Part shown: positions 41,723-51,107 of the stretch, one piece after another
How the letters are laid out: every line of letters begins with the position of its first letter
Numbering within the stretch: the first letter of the stretch is position 1
Assembly (NCBI RefSeq): GCF_900111005.1
Contig: NZ_FOFV01000003.1
Span: 1-64,000 of the forward strand
DNA from: Lentzea albida
GTDB lineage: Bacteria; Actinomycetota; Actinomycetes; Mycobacteriales; Pseudonocardiaceae
Direction: 5' to 3'
Length of the DNA stretch: 64,000 nucleotides
Notes under the pieces: model-generated
Seen by the model: only the letters and a program-made list of their open reading frames with translations
Database searches by the model: none
Told to the model about the DNA's origin: nothing
Program-made: the position numbers and the translations under genes

Positions 41723-42289
41723 TCAGCGGCGTGGTTTGTGAAGATCAGCGGGGTCGAAGGCGACGGAGATCGTGCCCACCACGAGCACCGGCTCCCTGCT
41801 TCCCGGCGTCAGCGTCACAACGTCCGAATACACGCCGTCGTTCAGCCGGTGGCAGTAGATGACCGGACCATCCGCGACGTCCAGCTCCACTCGCCAGTAC
41901 GCGGGCACGCCAGCCGCGGCGAAAGCAGCCGGCTTCTCCAGGCGGTCGCTCTTCTTGGTGGACGGGCTGACGATCTCGACCACCAGCGCGACGTTCGCGA
42001 CGTCGACGGACACGGTCTCGACCCGCTCGGTCGCCACCACCACGTCCGGGATGTAGCCGAAGGACTCGCTGACTCGGACTCCGACGGCTGTCAGCGCCTC
42101 CATGCCTTCGGCGGCGACGGCGTCGTCGAGGATGCGCGCCAGCCGGTCGCCCACCCTTTGGTGCTTGGCAGCGGGAGCGGGGGTCACGACGAATCGCCCG
42201 TCGACCAGCTCGACGCGACGGCCCTCTTGCGGGTCAAGGCTCTCCCAGTCGTCCAGGGTGTAGCCGTCCAGACGCCGCGCAGTGGTCAC
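41723..42289 (-). CDS. Uma2-family putative endonuclease
   Basis: A 188-residue protein of the Uma2/DUF820 PD-(D/E)XK-like fold: RRVELVDGRFVVTPAPAAKH, YIPDVVVATE, and ALVVEIVSPSTKKSDRLEKP. The last segment carries the E-V-x-S-P-S motif and Lys. Such proteins are abundant in Actinobacteria and Cyanobacteria; nuclease activity is predicted from the fold only. GTG at 42289 is preceded by a GACGAG-type site. Confidence 0.85.
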   Translation of the reverse strand: MTTARRLDGYTLDDWESLDPQEGRRVELVDGRFVVTPAPAAKHQRVGDRLARILDDAVAAEGMEALTAVGVRVSESFGYIPDVVVATERVETVSVDVANVALVVEIVSPSTKKSDRLEKPAAFAAAGVPAYWRVELDVADGPVIYCHRLNDGVYSDVVTLTPGSREPVLVVGTISVAFDPADLHKPRR

Positions 42290-42396
42290 CTCGTCACCCC
42301 CAGCCTGGCCTTCTGACACCGGTCGACCCACAGATCCAGTCTGACACGTGTGGCGGCCATTGCCACGGCCACCGGAGGCGACGCTAGACAGCGAAC

Positions 42397-42423
42397 GGCC
42401 CCGAGTGCCAGTCACTCGGGGCC
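42397..42423 (-). terminator. Terminator of the conservon
   Basis: GGCCCCGAGTG (42397-42407) and CACTCGGGGCC (42413-42423) form an 11-bp stem with a 5-nt loop, 40 bp beyond the last conservon stop on the minus strand. Confidence 0.65.
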
Positions 42424-42462
42424 GAACAACCAGAAGGTGTGAGCGCTTGAACCTGCTCCAAG

Positions 42463-43080
42463 TCAGCAGACGGGCGCGAGCGGAGTCGTCTCGTCGGGCC
42501 CCGGCCGCCGGCGCCACCGGTCCAGCTTCGCGTGCTCGGTCAACGAGATCAGCGCCTCCCGCACGGACAGCTTCACCCGCGGGTCGCAGTGCAGCACCGG
42601 CACGTCGGGCGAGATGCCCATGCCGTGGATCACGGCCTTCACGTCACCCCGGACGGAGGCGTGCACGTTGTTCAGCGCCAGCACGTACGGGATGTTGTGG
42701 TCCTCGAAGTACCGCATCGCGTCCACGGAGTCCGCCGGGCGCATGATGTCGAACAGCACGACGGCGCCGACGGCACCGCGCACCACGTCGGTCCAGCCCG
42801 CGCGGGCGTCCTGCCACTGCGGCGCCACGAACAGGTGCAGGGCGAGACCCGGGTCGAGCCACACGCGTCCGAACTGGATGCGGACCAGTTCCGTCACGCC
42901 GCCCGCGCGCTCCGGCGCGAGGGAGCTCATCGTCAGGAGATCGCTCTCCACGATGGACCTGATGAAAGTGCTCTTGCCCACGCCGAAGCCACCGGCGACG
43001 ACAACCTTGGCCGAGGTCAGCTCCCGACCGGGGGGCCCGGGGGGCCCGAATTCGGGAAATCTAGAGCCGACGTAGTCCAC
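42463..43080 (-). CDS. cvnD: Conservon GTPase (CvnD type)
   Basis: A 205-residue small GTPase-like protein. P-loop is GGFGVGKST (about residues 30-38), and ALNNVH stands at the position of the NKxD specificity motif without matching it. In Streptomyces conservons the CvnD GTPase works with CvnA-C as a membrane signalling complex. It overlaps the DUF742 gene by 20 bp. Confidence 0.9.
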   Translation of the reverse strand: MDYVGSRFPEFGPPGPPGRELTSAKVVVAGGFGVGKSTFIRSIVESDLLTMSSLAPERAGGVTELVRIQFGRVWLDPGLALHLFVAPQWQDARAGWTDVVRGAVGAVVLFDIMRPADSVDAMRYFEDHNIPYVLALNNVHASVRGDVKAVIHGMGISPDVPVLHCDPRVKLSVREALISLTEHAKLDRWRRRPGPDETTPLAPVC

Positions 43081-43606
43081 TAAGCACTCTCTCCATCAAC
43101 CCGAGGTCCGGCGTGTCACCGCCCGCGGAAGCGGTCTGGTGCACGTCCACCAGACCTCGTTCCGCCATGTCGCCGAGCAACACCTTCACGACTCCCAGCG
43201 GGAGTCGCATCAGTGCCGCCACTTCCGCGACGGACCGCGGGGTGTGGCAGAGCTCGACGACGCGTTGGTGCTCAGCCTGCAAGATACCTGTCGACAGCCG
43301 ACTCTGATCATTGGCGGAGACAAGTGTCTCGATCTCGAGGTTGATGTTCGACCGAGTGCGCCCGCCCGTCCAGGCATATGCACGAACGATCGAGGCGTCG
43401 GACGGCTCCGGGAAGACGGGCTCGAACGCCGGCACCTCGGTCCGCGGGACGACGGGAGTCGTGTCGCGCTCCGGCACCTCGTCCGGCATGCGCGTGCGCT
43501 TGCGGCCCGAGTCCAGGGAGAACCCGTTCATCAGGTCCGCGAAGGTCTGCTCGGCGGGCGTCTCGGCCCGCCTCCGTCGTCGGGGCGCGTCAGAGGACGA
43601 ACTCAT
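43061..43606 (-). CDS. cvnC: Conservon DUF742 protein (CvnC type)
   Basis: A 181-residue protein. A disordered, charged N-terminal third is followed by the DUF742 winged-helix-like domain (SIVRAYAWTGGRTRSNINLE, STGILQAEHQRVVELCHTPR, LPLGVVKVLLGDMAERGLV). It is likely an adaptor between kinase-like CvnA and GTPase CvnD. It lies 3 bp after cvnB. Confidence 0.92.
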   Translation of the reverse strand: MSSSSDAPRRRRRAETPAEQTFADLMNGFSLDSGRKRTRMPDEVPERDTTPVVPRTEVPAFEPVFPEPSDASIVRAYAWTGGRTRSNINLEIETLVSANDQSRLSTGILQAEHQRVVELCHTPRSVAEVAALMRLPLGVVKVLLGDMAERGLVDVHQTASAGGDTPDLGLMERVLSGLRRL

Positions 43607-43609
43607 GGA

Positions 43610-44029
43610 TCACCTCACGCTGTGCAGCTGCGCTCGCAGTTCGGGGGTGAGGATCTGGCCCACCTGGTCGACGACCACGGTCATCTCGTAGGCCACTTGA
43701 CCGACGTCGCTGTCGGGGGCGGCGAGAACCGCCAAACAAGACCCGTCTCGAATGGACATGAGGAGCATGATCCCGTAGTCCATCTCGATCACGGTGCGCA
43801 ACACTCCGCCACCTTCGAAGCATCGTGAGGCGCTCAGCGTGAGCGCCACGACGCCCGAGGCGATGGCGGAGAGCTGGTCCGCGCGCTCGGGGGGCAGACC
43901 TGTCGACTTGGTGAGCAGCAGGCCGTCGACCGAGATCACGATGGCATGGGCGACACCGGCCACGCGATCGGTGAAGTTCGTGATCAACCAGCCGAACTGG
44001 TCGACCGGACGCGACTGCGGCGTGCTCAT
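43610..44029 (-). CDS. cvnB: Roadblock/LC7 protein of the conservon (CvnB type)
   Basis: A 139-residue roadblock/LC7 protein: FGWLITNFTDRVAGVAHAIV, LSAIASGVVALTLSASRCFE and YGIMLLMSIRDGSCLAVLAA are typical. These proteins act as partners or regulators of small GTPases. The ATG overlaps the cvnA stop (ATGA). Confidence 0.93.
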   Translation of the reverse strand: MSTPQSRPVDQFGWLITNFTDRVAGVAHAIVISVDGLLLTKSTGLPPERADQLSAIASGVVALTLSASRCFEGGGVLRTVIEMDYGIMLLMSIRDGSCLAVLAAPDSDVGQVAYEMTVVVDQVGQILTPELRAQLHSVR

Positions 44030-46650
44030 GCCTTCTCCCCGTTGTACTGGCCGTTCCCCTGGCCTCTTCCGTTCCCGCCGCCACCGAGCGGCGCCTGGCG
44101 CAGGCCCGTCTGGTAGCTCGCGAGAAAGCCCCGTGCTCGTTCAGGATCGCGCTTCGGGCCCGTGGCGGGACGCGCGACGTTTCCTGGCCGTTCCGCGAGG
44201 TCGGGAAGCAGGTTCTTGCGCGGTGCCCGTTTCGGCAGCCCGGCGTCGGTCTCACCGGCGTCCGTCACGGGGTCTCCGGCCTGCTCCCACACGGTTCCGC
44301 CGGGCTTCTTGCCGAACCAGGATGCCACTACTGACGGTGACGACATTGGGGAGGGTCCAAGGTTGGGCCCTGCCGACGAATGGTCACTGTTGACCGATTC
44401 GTCCGAGACTCCGCTGCCGGCGAACCAGGAGGACGTCGTCTCACTCGGCGATTCGGCCGGCACACCGTTGTGCTCGGCCGCGGCGGAACGGGGTGTGCGC
44501 TGCGGCAGCGACTCGTCGATGGCGGCGCCGCGGAACGACGTCCACTCGGCCGACTCGCGCGGCTGTTCGATGGCCGGGGCGGGCACGGCCGGGGGCGCCA
44601 GGTTCGGCGTCTTCACGACGACGTGCGGCTGCTTGGCGATCGGCTGCTTCGGCTGGGGCAGCGCGGCGTGGCGCGGCTGCGACGGTGCCGGGGCCTCCTG
44701 GTTCGACCGGACGAGCTCCGCCGGCACGAGCACGAACGCGCGCAGGCCCTCCCGGCCCTCCCCCGCCCCGCGCAGCCGGACGGTGATGCCGTGGCGGCCC
44801 GCGAGCCTGCCGACGACGAACAGGCCCATCTGGCGCGACACGGGCACGTCGTCCTCGGTGCCGGACGAGAGCCGCTCGTTGGCCTCGGTCAGCTCGGCCG
44901 GGCCCATGCCGATGCCCTGGTCGGCGACCTCGACGAGGACGGAGCCCTGCTGGTCGAGCCGGGAGCCGATCACGACCTGCGTGGTGGGCGCGGAGAACGC
45001 GGTGGCGTTGTCCAGCAGCTCCGCGACCAGGCGCACCAGGTCGCTGGCCGCGTAGCCGACGACCTCGACCGACGGCGTCGACTTCACCACGACGCGCTGG
45101 TAGTGCTCGATCTCCGACGCGGCGGCGCGCAGCACGTCCGCGAGCGGCACGGGCTGGCTGAACCGGCGCGCCATGTCCGTGCCGGACAGCACCATCAGGT
45201 TCTCGTTGTTGCGGCGCATGCGCGTCGCGAGGTGGTCGAGCTTGAACAGGTTCGCGAGCTGCTCGGGGTTCTCCTCGTGGCGCTCGAGCTCCTCCATGAG
45301 CTTGAGCTGGCGCTCGACGAGGCCCTGCGAGCGGCGCGACAGGTTGACGAAGATGTTCTTCATGCCCGACCGCAGCGAGGACTGCTCGACGGCGGAGCGG
45401 ATGGCCTGCTCGTGCACGGCGTCGAACGCGCGGGCCAGCTGGCCGAACTCCTCGACGGAGTGCACCGGCACCGGTTCGATCTCGGTGTCCGGCTTGCGGT
45501 CGGCGCGGATCGCGGCGACGACCTCGGGGAGGTGGTGGTGCGCCACGTCGAGGGCCGAGCGCCGCAGCTCCGACAGCGAGCGCAGCAGGTAGCGGCCGAT
45601 GACGAAGCCGAGCGTGCCGGCGATCAGCAGCATCGCGAGCAGGACGACCGCGGCGGCGCCTGCCTTGTTGGACGTGTCGTCCTGCAGCGCGGCGGCGGTG
45701 TTCGCGAGCTCGTCCTGCAGTCCGCGGCCGACCTGTTCCATCAGCCGCGCGGTGGTGCCGGACGACTTGTTCCAGTCGTCGACGGCGATGCCGAACTCCT
45801 GCGGCGGCTTGGGCTGGCCGGGGCGCGTCGTCGGCGGCGGGGTGCCCTCGGGCTGGGTGAGCGCGCGTTCCACGAACGCCGTGCGCAGCGCCACACCGGC
45901 ACCGGTGACGGTCTGGTCGTAGGCGCGGCGCTGCTCGGTGGTGCCGATGGCCTGGAAGTCGTTCAGGCGGTCCTGCAGGCGGATGTCGGACTGCTCCAGC
46001 GCGCGGATCTCGGGGCCGAGCAGCTTGCCGCGGCCGATCCCCGCTAAGACGAGCGCGTGCTGCAGCGAGACCTGCTCCTGTGCGATGACCATGTGGTGCA
46101 GGGCCTGCGCGGTGCCCGAGATGGCGTCGTCGTTGAACTGGCCGACGAGCGCCTGCTCGAAGTCCAGCAACGACTTCACGACCGCGGTGTAGCCGGTGGT
46201 GCCGCCGGACGGGTCGCCGCCGTCACCGCCCTGGACGACCTTCTCCCGCAGGTTCTTGAGCGTCTCCAGCTGGCCGCCGAGCTCGAGGAACCGCTGGCGC
46301 GCGACGTCGCTGACGCCCTCGGTGCGGTCGACGCGGCGGCGCACGGTCGCGGCGGCGTTGTCGGTGGCGCTGATCTGGTTCTGGTACGCGCCGACGCCGG
46401 AGCCGCTGGTGGCGCTCTGCGCGGCGAGCGTGCGTTCCTGCTGGACGCTCGAGATCAGGGGCGCGAGATCCGCCCTGAGACGAACCAGGCCCTGCATCTG
46501 CACGTAGTTGTCGGACCGGTCGACGTAACCGGAGATCTGCATCGCGCCCGCGCCGACCGCGACGGCCACCGGGACGGCGAGCACCACGCCGAGCTTGACG
46601 GGCAGGCGCCAGTTGCGCCAGTCGCTGATCTTTCTCCACTCGACATTCAC
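44026..46650 (-). CDS. cvnA: Conservon sensor histidine kinase-like protein (CvnA type)
   Basis: An 874-residue protein. A transmembrane helix lies near residues 18-40 and a second near 330-352, bracketing a nitrate/nitrite-sensor-like extracytoplasmic domain. A HAMP-like linker is followed by a helical region with FKLDHLATRMRRNNENLMVL and a GHKL ATPase domain (ELLDNATAFSAP; VADQGIGMG; MGLFVVGRLAGRHGITVRLR). The last 220 residues are Pro/Ser-rich and disordered. It receives the signal for the conservon; no response regulator gene is adjacent, as usual for these systems. Confidence 0.92.
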   Translation of the reverse strand: MNVEWRKISDWRNWRLPVKLGVVLAVPVAVAVGAGAMQISGYVDRSDNYVQMQGLVRLRADLAPLISSVQQERTLAAQSATSGSGVGAYQNQISATDNAAATVRRRVDRTEGVSDVARQRFLELGGQLETLKNLREKVVQGGDGGDPSGGTTGYTAVVKSLLDFEQALVGQFNDDAISGTAQALHHMVIAQEQVSLQHALVLAGIGRGKLLGPEIRALEQSDIRLQDRLNDFQAIGTTEQRRAYDQTVTGAGVALRTAFVERALTQPEGTPPPTTRPGQPKPPQEFGIAVDDWNKSSGTTARLMEQVGRGLQDELANTAAALQDDTSNKAGAAAVVLLAMLLIAGTLGFVIGRYLLRSLSELRRSALDVAHHHLPEVVAAIRADRKPDTEIEPVPVHSVEEFGQLARAFDAVHEQAIRSAVEQSSLRSGMKNIFVNLSRRSQGLVERQLKLMEELERHEENPEQLANLFKLDHLATRMRRNNENLMVLSGTDMARRFSQPVPLADVLRAAASEIEHYQRVVVKSTPSVEVVGYAASDLVRLVAELLDNATAFSAPTTQVVIGSRLDQQGSVLVEVADQGIGMGPAELTEANERLSSGTEDDVPVSRQMGLFVVGRLAGRHGITVRLRGAGEGREGLRAFVLVPAELVRSNQEAPAPSQPRHAALPQPKQPIAKQPHVVVKTPNLAPPAVPAPAIEQPRESAEWTSFRGAAIDESLPQRTPRSAAAEHNGVPAESPSETTSSWFAGSGVSDESVNSDHSSAGPNLGPSPMSSPSVVASWFGKKPGGTVWEQAGDPVTDAGETDAGLPKRAPRKNLLPDLAERPGNVARPATGPKRDPERARGFLASYQTGLRQAPLGGGGNGRGQGNGQYNGEKA

Positions 46651-46875
46651 GAAATGATCCCCAAGGCGCGCTCGAAGTGCCCCACTATCGGCTACCTCCT
46701 GGCCTGGCGAATCCCCGCGAGTCGATGTCCCCGCAGCTCGATATCTCCATCAGCCGTATCGGGTGTGAGCGGATAGTAGGCCAGAGAGCGTGACGCGACA
46801 ACGACCTCGGGCGTGCACGATCGATCACCCAGGGTGACGAGCGACCTTTTGGGGTGGTCCTGCAGGTTCAGGGGA

Positions 46876-46903
46876 TTGACTCGCCGCCACGCGTGGTTAC
46901 GCT
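46876..46903 (+). promoter_or_regulatory. Promoter of the DUF485-symporter operon
   Basis: TTGACT (46876-46881) and TACGCT (46898-46903) with a 16-bp spacer, about 80 bp before the DUF485 start. The 334-bp gap 46651-46984 otherwise shows no gene; its left part must also hold the conservon promoter, which I could not pinpoint. Confidence 0.5.
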
Positions 46904-46984
46904 TGCGCCTCCCACCCCCGGACCGGACGCGCCGAGCGCGCGGAGCCTCGCCGGGCAACTCCCCGTAACGAATGCGAGCGGTTG

Positions 46985-47398
46985 ATGACGAAGGCGCTGC
47001 CCTCCGTGTCACGCCCGGCCACCCCCGGTTTCGCGACCTTTGAAGAAGAGCCCCGTCACGCTTTGCTCATAGACGGTGACGGTGAGCCTGATTACGGCGC
47101 CATCCAGACGAGCGAGGATTTCCTCGACCTGAAGCGACGGGTGAAGCGTTTTATTCTCCCGGCAACACTGGTGTTCCTCACTTGGTACATCACCTTCGTT
47201 CTGCTTTCCGCTTACGCCGCCGACTTCATGAGCACTCCGCTGTTCGGAACGGTGAACGTCGGCTTGACGATGGGATTCCTCCAGATCGTCACCACCATCA
47301 TCATCACAATGGCGTATGCGCGTTACTCCAAGCGGAAGCTCGACCCGCAGGTCGACAAGGTGCGCGCACTCGCGGAAACCGACGAGGAGCTCGCGTGA
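46985..47398 (+). CDS. DUF485 membrane protein (symporter partner)
   Basis: A 137-residue protein with a soluble N-terminal part and two helices (FILPATLVFLTWYITFVLLS and VGLTMGFLQIVTTIIITMAY) ending in YARYSKRKLDPQVDKVR, the DUF485 pattern. The family is almost always encoded just before an acetate-type sodium:solute symporter, as here (GTGA overlap), and probably assists it. A TTG at 46982 is an alternative start. Confidence 0.9.
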   Translation: MTKALPSVSRPATPGFATFEEEPRHALLIDGDGEPDYGAIQTSEDFLDLKRRVKRFILPATLVFLTWYITFVLLSAYAADFMSTPLFGTVNVGLTMGFLQIVTTIIITMAYARYSKRKLDPQVDKVRALAETDEELA

Positions 47399-48972
47399 CC
47401 GGGGCGAACACCGCGATCAACCTGTCCGTCTTCGGCGTCTTCGTGCTGCTGACGTTGTACGTCGTGTACCGGGCATCCACGCGGAACGTCAGCGCGTCGG
47501 ATTACTACGCGGCGGGCAGCAGTTTCACGGGCACGCAGAACGGCATCGCACTCTCGGGTGACTTCCTGTCCGCGGCGTCGTTCCTGGGCATCTCCGGCGC
47601 GATCGCCGTGAACGGCTACGACGGCTTCATGTACTCGATCGGGTGGGTCGTCGCCTGGCTGATCGGCCTGATGCTGATCTCGGAACGGCTGCGCAACACC
47701 GGCCGCTTCACCATGGGCGACGTGATGGCGTTCCGCATGCGCCAACGCCCCGTCCGCGCGGCCGCGGCCAACTCGACCCTCGTGATCTCGTTGTTCTACA
47801 TGATCGCGCAGATGGCGGGCGCCGGCGGCCTCATGGCGCTGCTGCTGGACGTGCACAGCAAGGTCGGCCAGGCCATCATCATCGCGGTCGTCGGCATCGT
47901 CATGGTGCTGTACGTGCTGGTCGGCGGCATGAAGGGCACCACGTGGGTGCAGATCATCAAGGCCGTGCTGCTGATCCTGTCCGTGTCGCTGCTGACGATC
48001 TTCCTGATCGGCAAGTTCGGCTTCGACTTCTCCTCGATGCTCGACCGCGCGACGCAGCGCTCCCCTCTCGGCGAGGCCGTGCTGTCGCCGGGCGTGAAGT
48101 ACGGCGCCACGGACCTGTCGAAAATCGACTTCATCTCGCTGGCGCTGGCGTTGGTGCTCGGTACCGCCTCACTGCCCCACGTGCTGATGCGCTTCTACAC
48201 GGTGCCGAATGCCCGTGAAGCGCGTAAGTCCGTCGTCTGGGCCACGTGGATGATGGCGATCTTCTACTCGTGCACCCTCGTCATCGGCTTCGGCGCGATG
48301 GCGCTGGTCGGCACGGACAAGATCACCAGCGCCCCCGGCGGCGAGAACTCGGCCGCACCACTGCTCGCGTTCCAGGTCGGCGGCACCGTGCTGCTGGGCA
48401 TCGTGTGCGCCGTGGCGTTCGCCACGATCCTCGCCGTCGTCGCCGGTCTGACCCTCACGGCCTCGGCCTCGTTCGCGCACGACGTCTACGCCAACGTGAT
48501 CAAGCACGGCGAGGCCGACCCGCGCGACGAGGTGCGCGTCGCCCGCATCACCGCGATCTGCGTGGGTGTGCTCGCGATCGTCGGCGGCATCGCGGCGAAC
48601 GGCCAGAACATCGCCTTCCTGGTCGCACTAGCCTTCGCCCTCGCCGCCTCCGCGAACCTGCCGACGCTGCTGTACTCGTTGTTCTGGAAGCGTTTCAACA
48701 CCCGCGGCACCCTGTGGAGCATCTACGGCGGCCTCACGTCGTGCGTGCTGCTCATCGTCTTCTCCCCCGCCATCTCGGGCTCGAAGTCGTCGGTGTTCCC
48801 GGACGCCGACTTCGCGTTCTTCCCGCTGTCGAACCCCGGCATCGTGTCGATCCCGCTGTCGTTCCTGGCCGGGTTCCTCGGCACGGTGCTGGGCGGGGAG
48901 AAGGCGGACGCCGAGAAGCAGGCGGAGATGGAGGTGCGCGGGTTGACCGGCATCGGGTCAGGTCTGCGCTAG
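47395..48972 (+). CDS. actP: Cation:acetate symporter (SSS family, ActP-like)
   Basis: A 525-residue sodium:solute symporter with about 13 helices. SASDYYAAGSSFTGTQNGIA, GDFLSAASFLGISGAIA and FALAASANLPTLLYSLFWKR are characteristic of acetate permeases. It imports acetate or another short monocarboxylate with a cation. GTG at 47395 couples it to the DUF485 gene. The last 15 bp overlap the convergent hydrolase gene. Confidence 0.92.
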   Translation: MTGANTAINLSVFGVFVLLTLYVVYRASTRNVSASDYYAAGSSFTGTQNGIALSGDFLSAASFLGISGAIAVNGYDGFMYSIGWVVAWLIGLMLISERLRNTGRFTMGDVMAFRMRQRPVRAAAANSTLVISLFYMIAQMAGAGGLMALLLDVHSKVGQAIIIAVVGIVMVLYVLVGGMKGTTWVQIIKAVLLILSVSLLTIFLIGKFGFDFSSMLDRATQRSPLGEAVLSPGVKYGATDLSKIDFISLALALVLGTASLPHVLMRFYTVPNAREARKSVVWATWMMAIFYSCTLVIGFGAMALVGTDKITSAPGGENSAAPLLAFQVGGTVLLGIVCAVAFATILAVVAGLTLTASASFAHDVYANVIKHGEADPRDEVRVARITAICVGVLAIVGGIAANGQNIAFLVALAFALAASANLPTLLYSLFWKRFNTRGTLWSIYGGLTSCVLLIVFSPAISGSKSSVFPDADFAFFPLSNPGIVSIPLSFLAGFLGTVLGGEKADAEKQAEMEVRGLTGIGSGLR

Positions 48973-49743
48973 CAAGTCCTCCACTGCCCTGTTGAACACC
49001 TCGGGGCGTTCGAGGTTCGGCATGTGCGCGGCGCCCTCCACCACGACCAGCGTCGAACCCGGAACCCGCTCGTGCATGTACTCGGCATCGCCGACGGGCG
49101 TGTACTCGTCGTCGCTGCCGACGATCACCAGCGTGGGCACGGTGATCGTCGCCAGGGTCTCGGTGTAGTCGGGGCGTTCGGCGCGGCCCCGCAACGCCGC
49201 CGCCGCGCCTTCCGGTGGTGCGTTGTGCATGAGCTGCGAGACGAACTCGGCGACGACCGGGTTGTGCGGCGCCACCATCTTCCACCGCACCTCGATGGCG
49301 TAGCCGGCCATGCCCTCGCGCAGCAGGCGCTCGGCCATGTCGTTGCGGGCGCGGCGGCCTTCCTCGGTCTCGGCCTGGGCGAACGTGTCGGCGAGGACGA
49401 GGCCGCGCAGGCGTTCTGGGAACGTGCGCGCGCACTCCAGCACGATCTGGCCGCCCATGGAGAGGCCGCCGAGCACGAACCGCTCGACGCCGAGGTGGTC
49501 GAGCAGGGCCGCGAGGTCGGACGCGAACGTGGAGAGCGGTGTGGTGCCGGAGACCACGGTGGTCTCGCCGTAGCCGCGGAGGTCCGCGGCGATCACGCGC
49601 CACCCCGCGCGGCTGAAGTGCTCGACCTGCGGGCGCCACATCGTGCGGTCGAACGGGTGGCCGTGCACCAGCACCAGCACGTCGTCGCCGGCGCCTTCGT
49701 CGTCGTAGCCGATGGTGATGCCGTTGACGGTCGCGGTGGTCAT
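48958..49743 (-). CDS. Alpha/beta hydrolase
   Basis: A 261-residue alpha/beta hydrolase: oxyanion region LVHGHPFDRTMW, nucleophile Ser in GLSMGGQ, acid in VGSDDEYTP, and His in GAAHMPNLE. The fold and length fit esterases and 3-oxoadipate enol-lactonase-like enzymes; the substrate is unknown. It is divergent from the MocR-type regulator, which may control it. Confidence 0.88.
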   Translation of the reverse strand: MTTATVNGITIGYDDEGAGDDVLVLVHGHPFDRTMWRPQVEHFSRAGWRVIAADLRGYGETTVVSGTTPLSTFASDLAALLDHLGVERFVLGGLSMGGQIVLECARTFPERLRGLVLADTFAQAETEEGRRARNDMAERLLREGMAGYAIEVRWKMVAPHNPVVAEFVSQLMHNAPPEGAAAALRGRAERPDYTETLATITVPTLVIVGSDDEYTPVGDAEYMHERVPGSTLVVVEGAAHMPNLERPEVFNRAVEDLLAQT

Positions 49744-49768
49744 GATCCGACCGTAACCAGCGGTTCTG

Positions 49769-49802
49769 CTCGGTACAATCAGAACATTGCTCTCGGTGCA
49801 AT
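49769..49802. promoter_or_regulatory. Direct repeat between hydrolase and MocR gene
   Basis: CTCGGTACAAT (49769-49779) and CTCGGTGCAAT (49792-49802) match at 10 of 11 positions and are 23 bp apart. The first copy contains a TACAAT -10 for the plus strand. GabR and PdxR, members of the MocR family, bind direct repeats of this kind. Confidence 0.55.
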
Positions 49803-49811
49803 GGGGGTGCC

Positions 49812-51107
49812 GTGGAGGACTACCGGCGGATCGCCGACGCCGTCGCCGCCGACATCGCGGCCGGGCGGTTGCGGCCCGGTGATCGGCTGCCGCCGCAGCG
49901 CGCGTTCGCCCGGCGGCGGCGCATCGCCTCGTCGACCGCGGCTAGGGTGTACGGCGAACTGGCTCGGCGCGGGCTGGTCGTCGGCGAGGTCGGGCGTGGG
50001 ACGTTCGTGCGGGCGGTGGCGGGGGAACCCGCGCTGGCCGATCCCGGTGGCGCGCCCGTCGACCTGCAGCTGAACTTCCCGGTGCTGCCCGAGCAGGCCG
50101 CGCTGCTGTCGGCGAGCCTCGCCGCGGTGCTGCGCCCGGACGTGCTGGCGGAGGCGTTGCGGGCGGGCGGGGCGACGGGCACCGCCGCGGCCCGGACGGC
50201 TGCGGCGGACCTGTTGGCACGCACCGGGTGGCGGCCCTCGCCGGAGCGCATCCTGGTCACCGGCAACGGGAAGCAGTCGCTGGCGGCGACGATCGCGGCG
50301 CTCGTCCCGGTGGGCGGGCGGCTCGGTGTGGAGGCGTTGACGTATCCGGTGGTGCGCACGATCTGCGCGCGGCTCGGGGTCGCGGTGGTGCCGCTGGAGA
50401 TGGACGAGCACGGTGTCGTGCCGGACTCCCTGCGCGCGGCGGCGGTGCGGGCGGTCTACCTCCAGCCCGTGCTGCACAACCCGCTCGGCGTCACGATGCC
50501 CGCGCACCGGCGCGCGGAAGTCGTCGCGGTGCTGGAAGAACTCGACGTCCCGCTGATCGAGGACGCCGTGTACACGTTCCTGAGCGACGATCCCCCGCTG
50601 GCCGCGCTCGCCCCGGACCGCACCGTGCTGGTCGACAGCCTGTCCAAGCGGGTCGCGCCGGGGCTCACGCTCGGTTTCGTCGTGCCGCCGGCCCACCTCT
50701 TCGACGAGGTCGCCGCAGCCGTGCGGGCCGGCGGGTGGACGGCGTCGCGGTTCGCCGTCGAGGTGGCGGCGCACCTCATCGCGGACGGCACGGCGGCTGC
50801 CGTCCAGCAGGCCAAGCGCGCGGATGCGATGGCACGCCAGCGGCTCGTCGCCGAGAAGCTCGACGTGCGCGCGGACCCGCGCTCGTACCACTGCTGGTGG
50901 GAACTGCCGCCGCCGTGGCGGGCCGACACGTTCACCGCCGCGGCGGCACGGGAGGGGATCGCCGTCACGCCGGCGGCGGCGTTCGCGGTCGGTGCGGCCC
51001 CCAACGCCGTGCGGCTCGCGTTGGCCTCGCCGCCGGTGGACCGGCTGGGTGCGGCGCTGGACGTGCTGGCGCGCATCGCCCGCGGAACGCCGGACCTAGG
51101 CTCGTGA
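49812..51107 (+). CDS. MocR/GabR-family PLP-dependent transcriptional regulator
   Basis: A 431-residue protein. A GntR winged helix occupies residues 1-70 (DRLPPQRAFARRRRIASSTA), and the remainder is a fold-type I aminotransferase domain with LQPVLHNPLGVTM, EDAVYTFL and the PLP lysine in DSLSKRVAPGLTLGF. Such regulators sense PLP or amino compounds. The start GTG follows the repeat described at 49769-49802, suggesting autoregulation and control of the divergent hydrolase. Confidence 0.9.
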   Translation: MEDYRRIADAVAADIAAGRLRPGDRLPPQRAFARRRRIASSTAARVYGELARRGLVVGEVGRGTFVRAVAGEPALADPGGAPVDLQLNFPVLPEQAALLSASLAAVLRPDVLAEALRAGGATGTAAARTAAADLLARTGWRPSPERILVTGNGKQSLAATIAALVPVGGRLGVEALTYPVVRTICARLGVAVVPLEMDEHGVVPDSLRAAAVRAVYLQPVLHNPLGVTMPAHRRAEVVAVLEELDVPLIEDAVYTFLSDDPPLAALAPDRTVLVDSLSKRVAPGLTLGFVVPPAHLFDEVAAAVRAGGWTASRFAVEVAAHLIADGTAAAVQQAKRADAMARQRLVAEKLDVRADPRSYHCWWELPPPWRADTFTAAAAREGIAVTPAAAFAVGAAPNAVRLALASPPVDRLGAALDVLARIARGTPDLGS

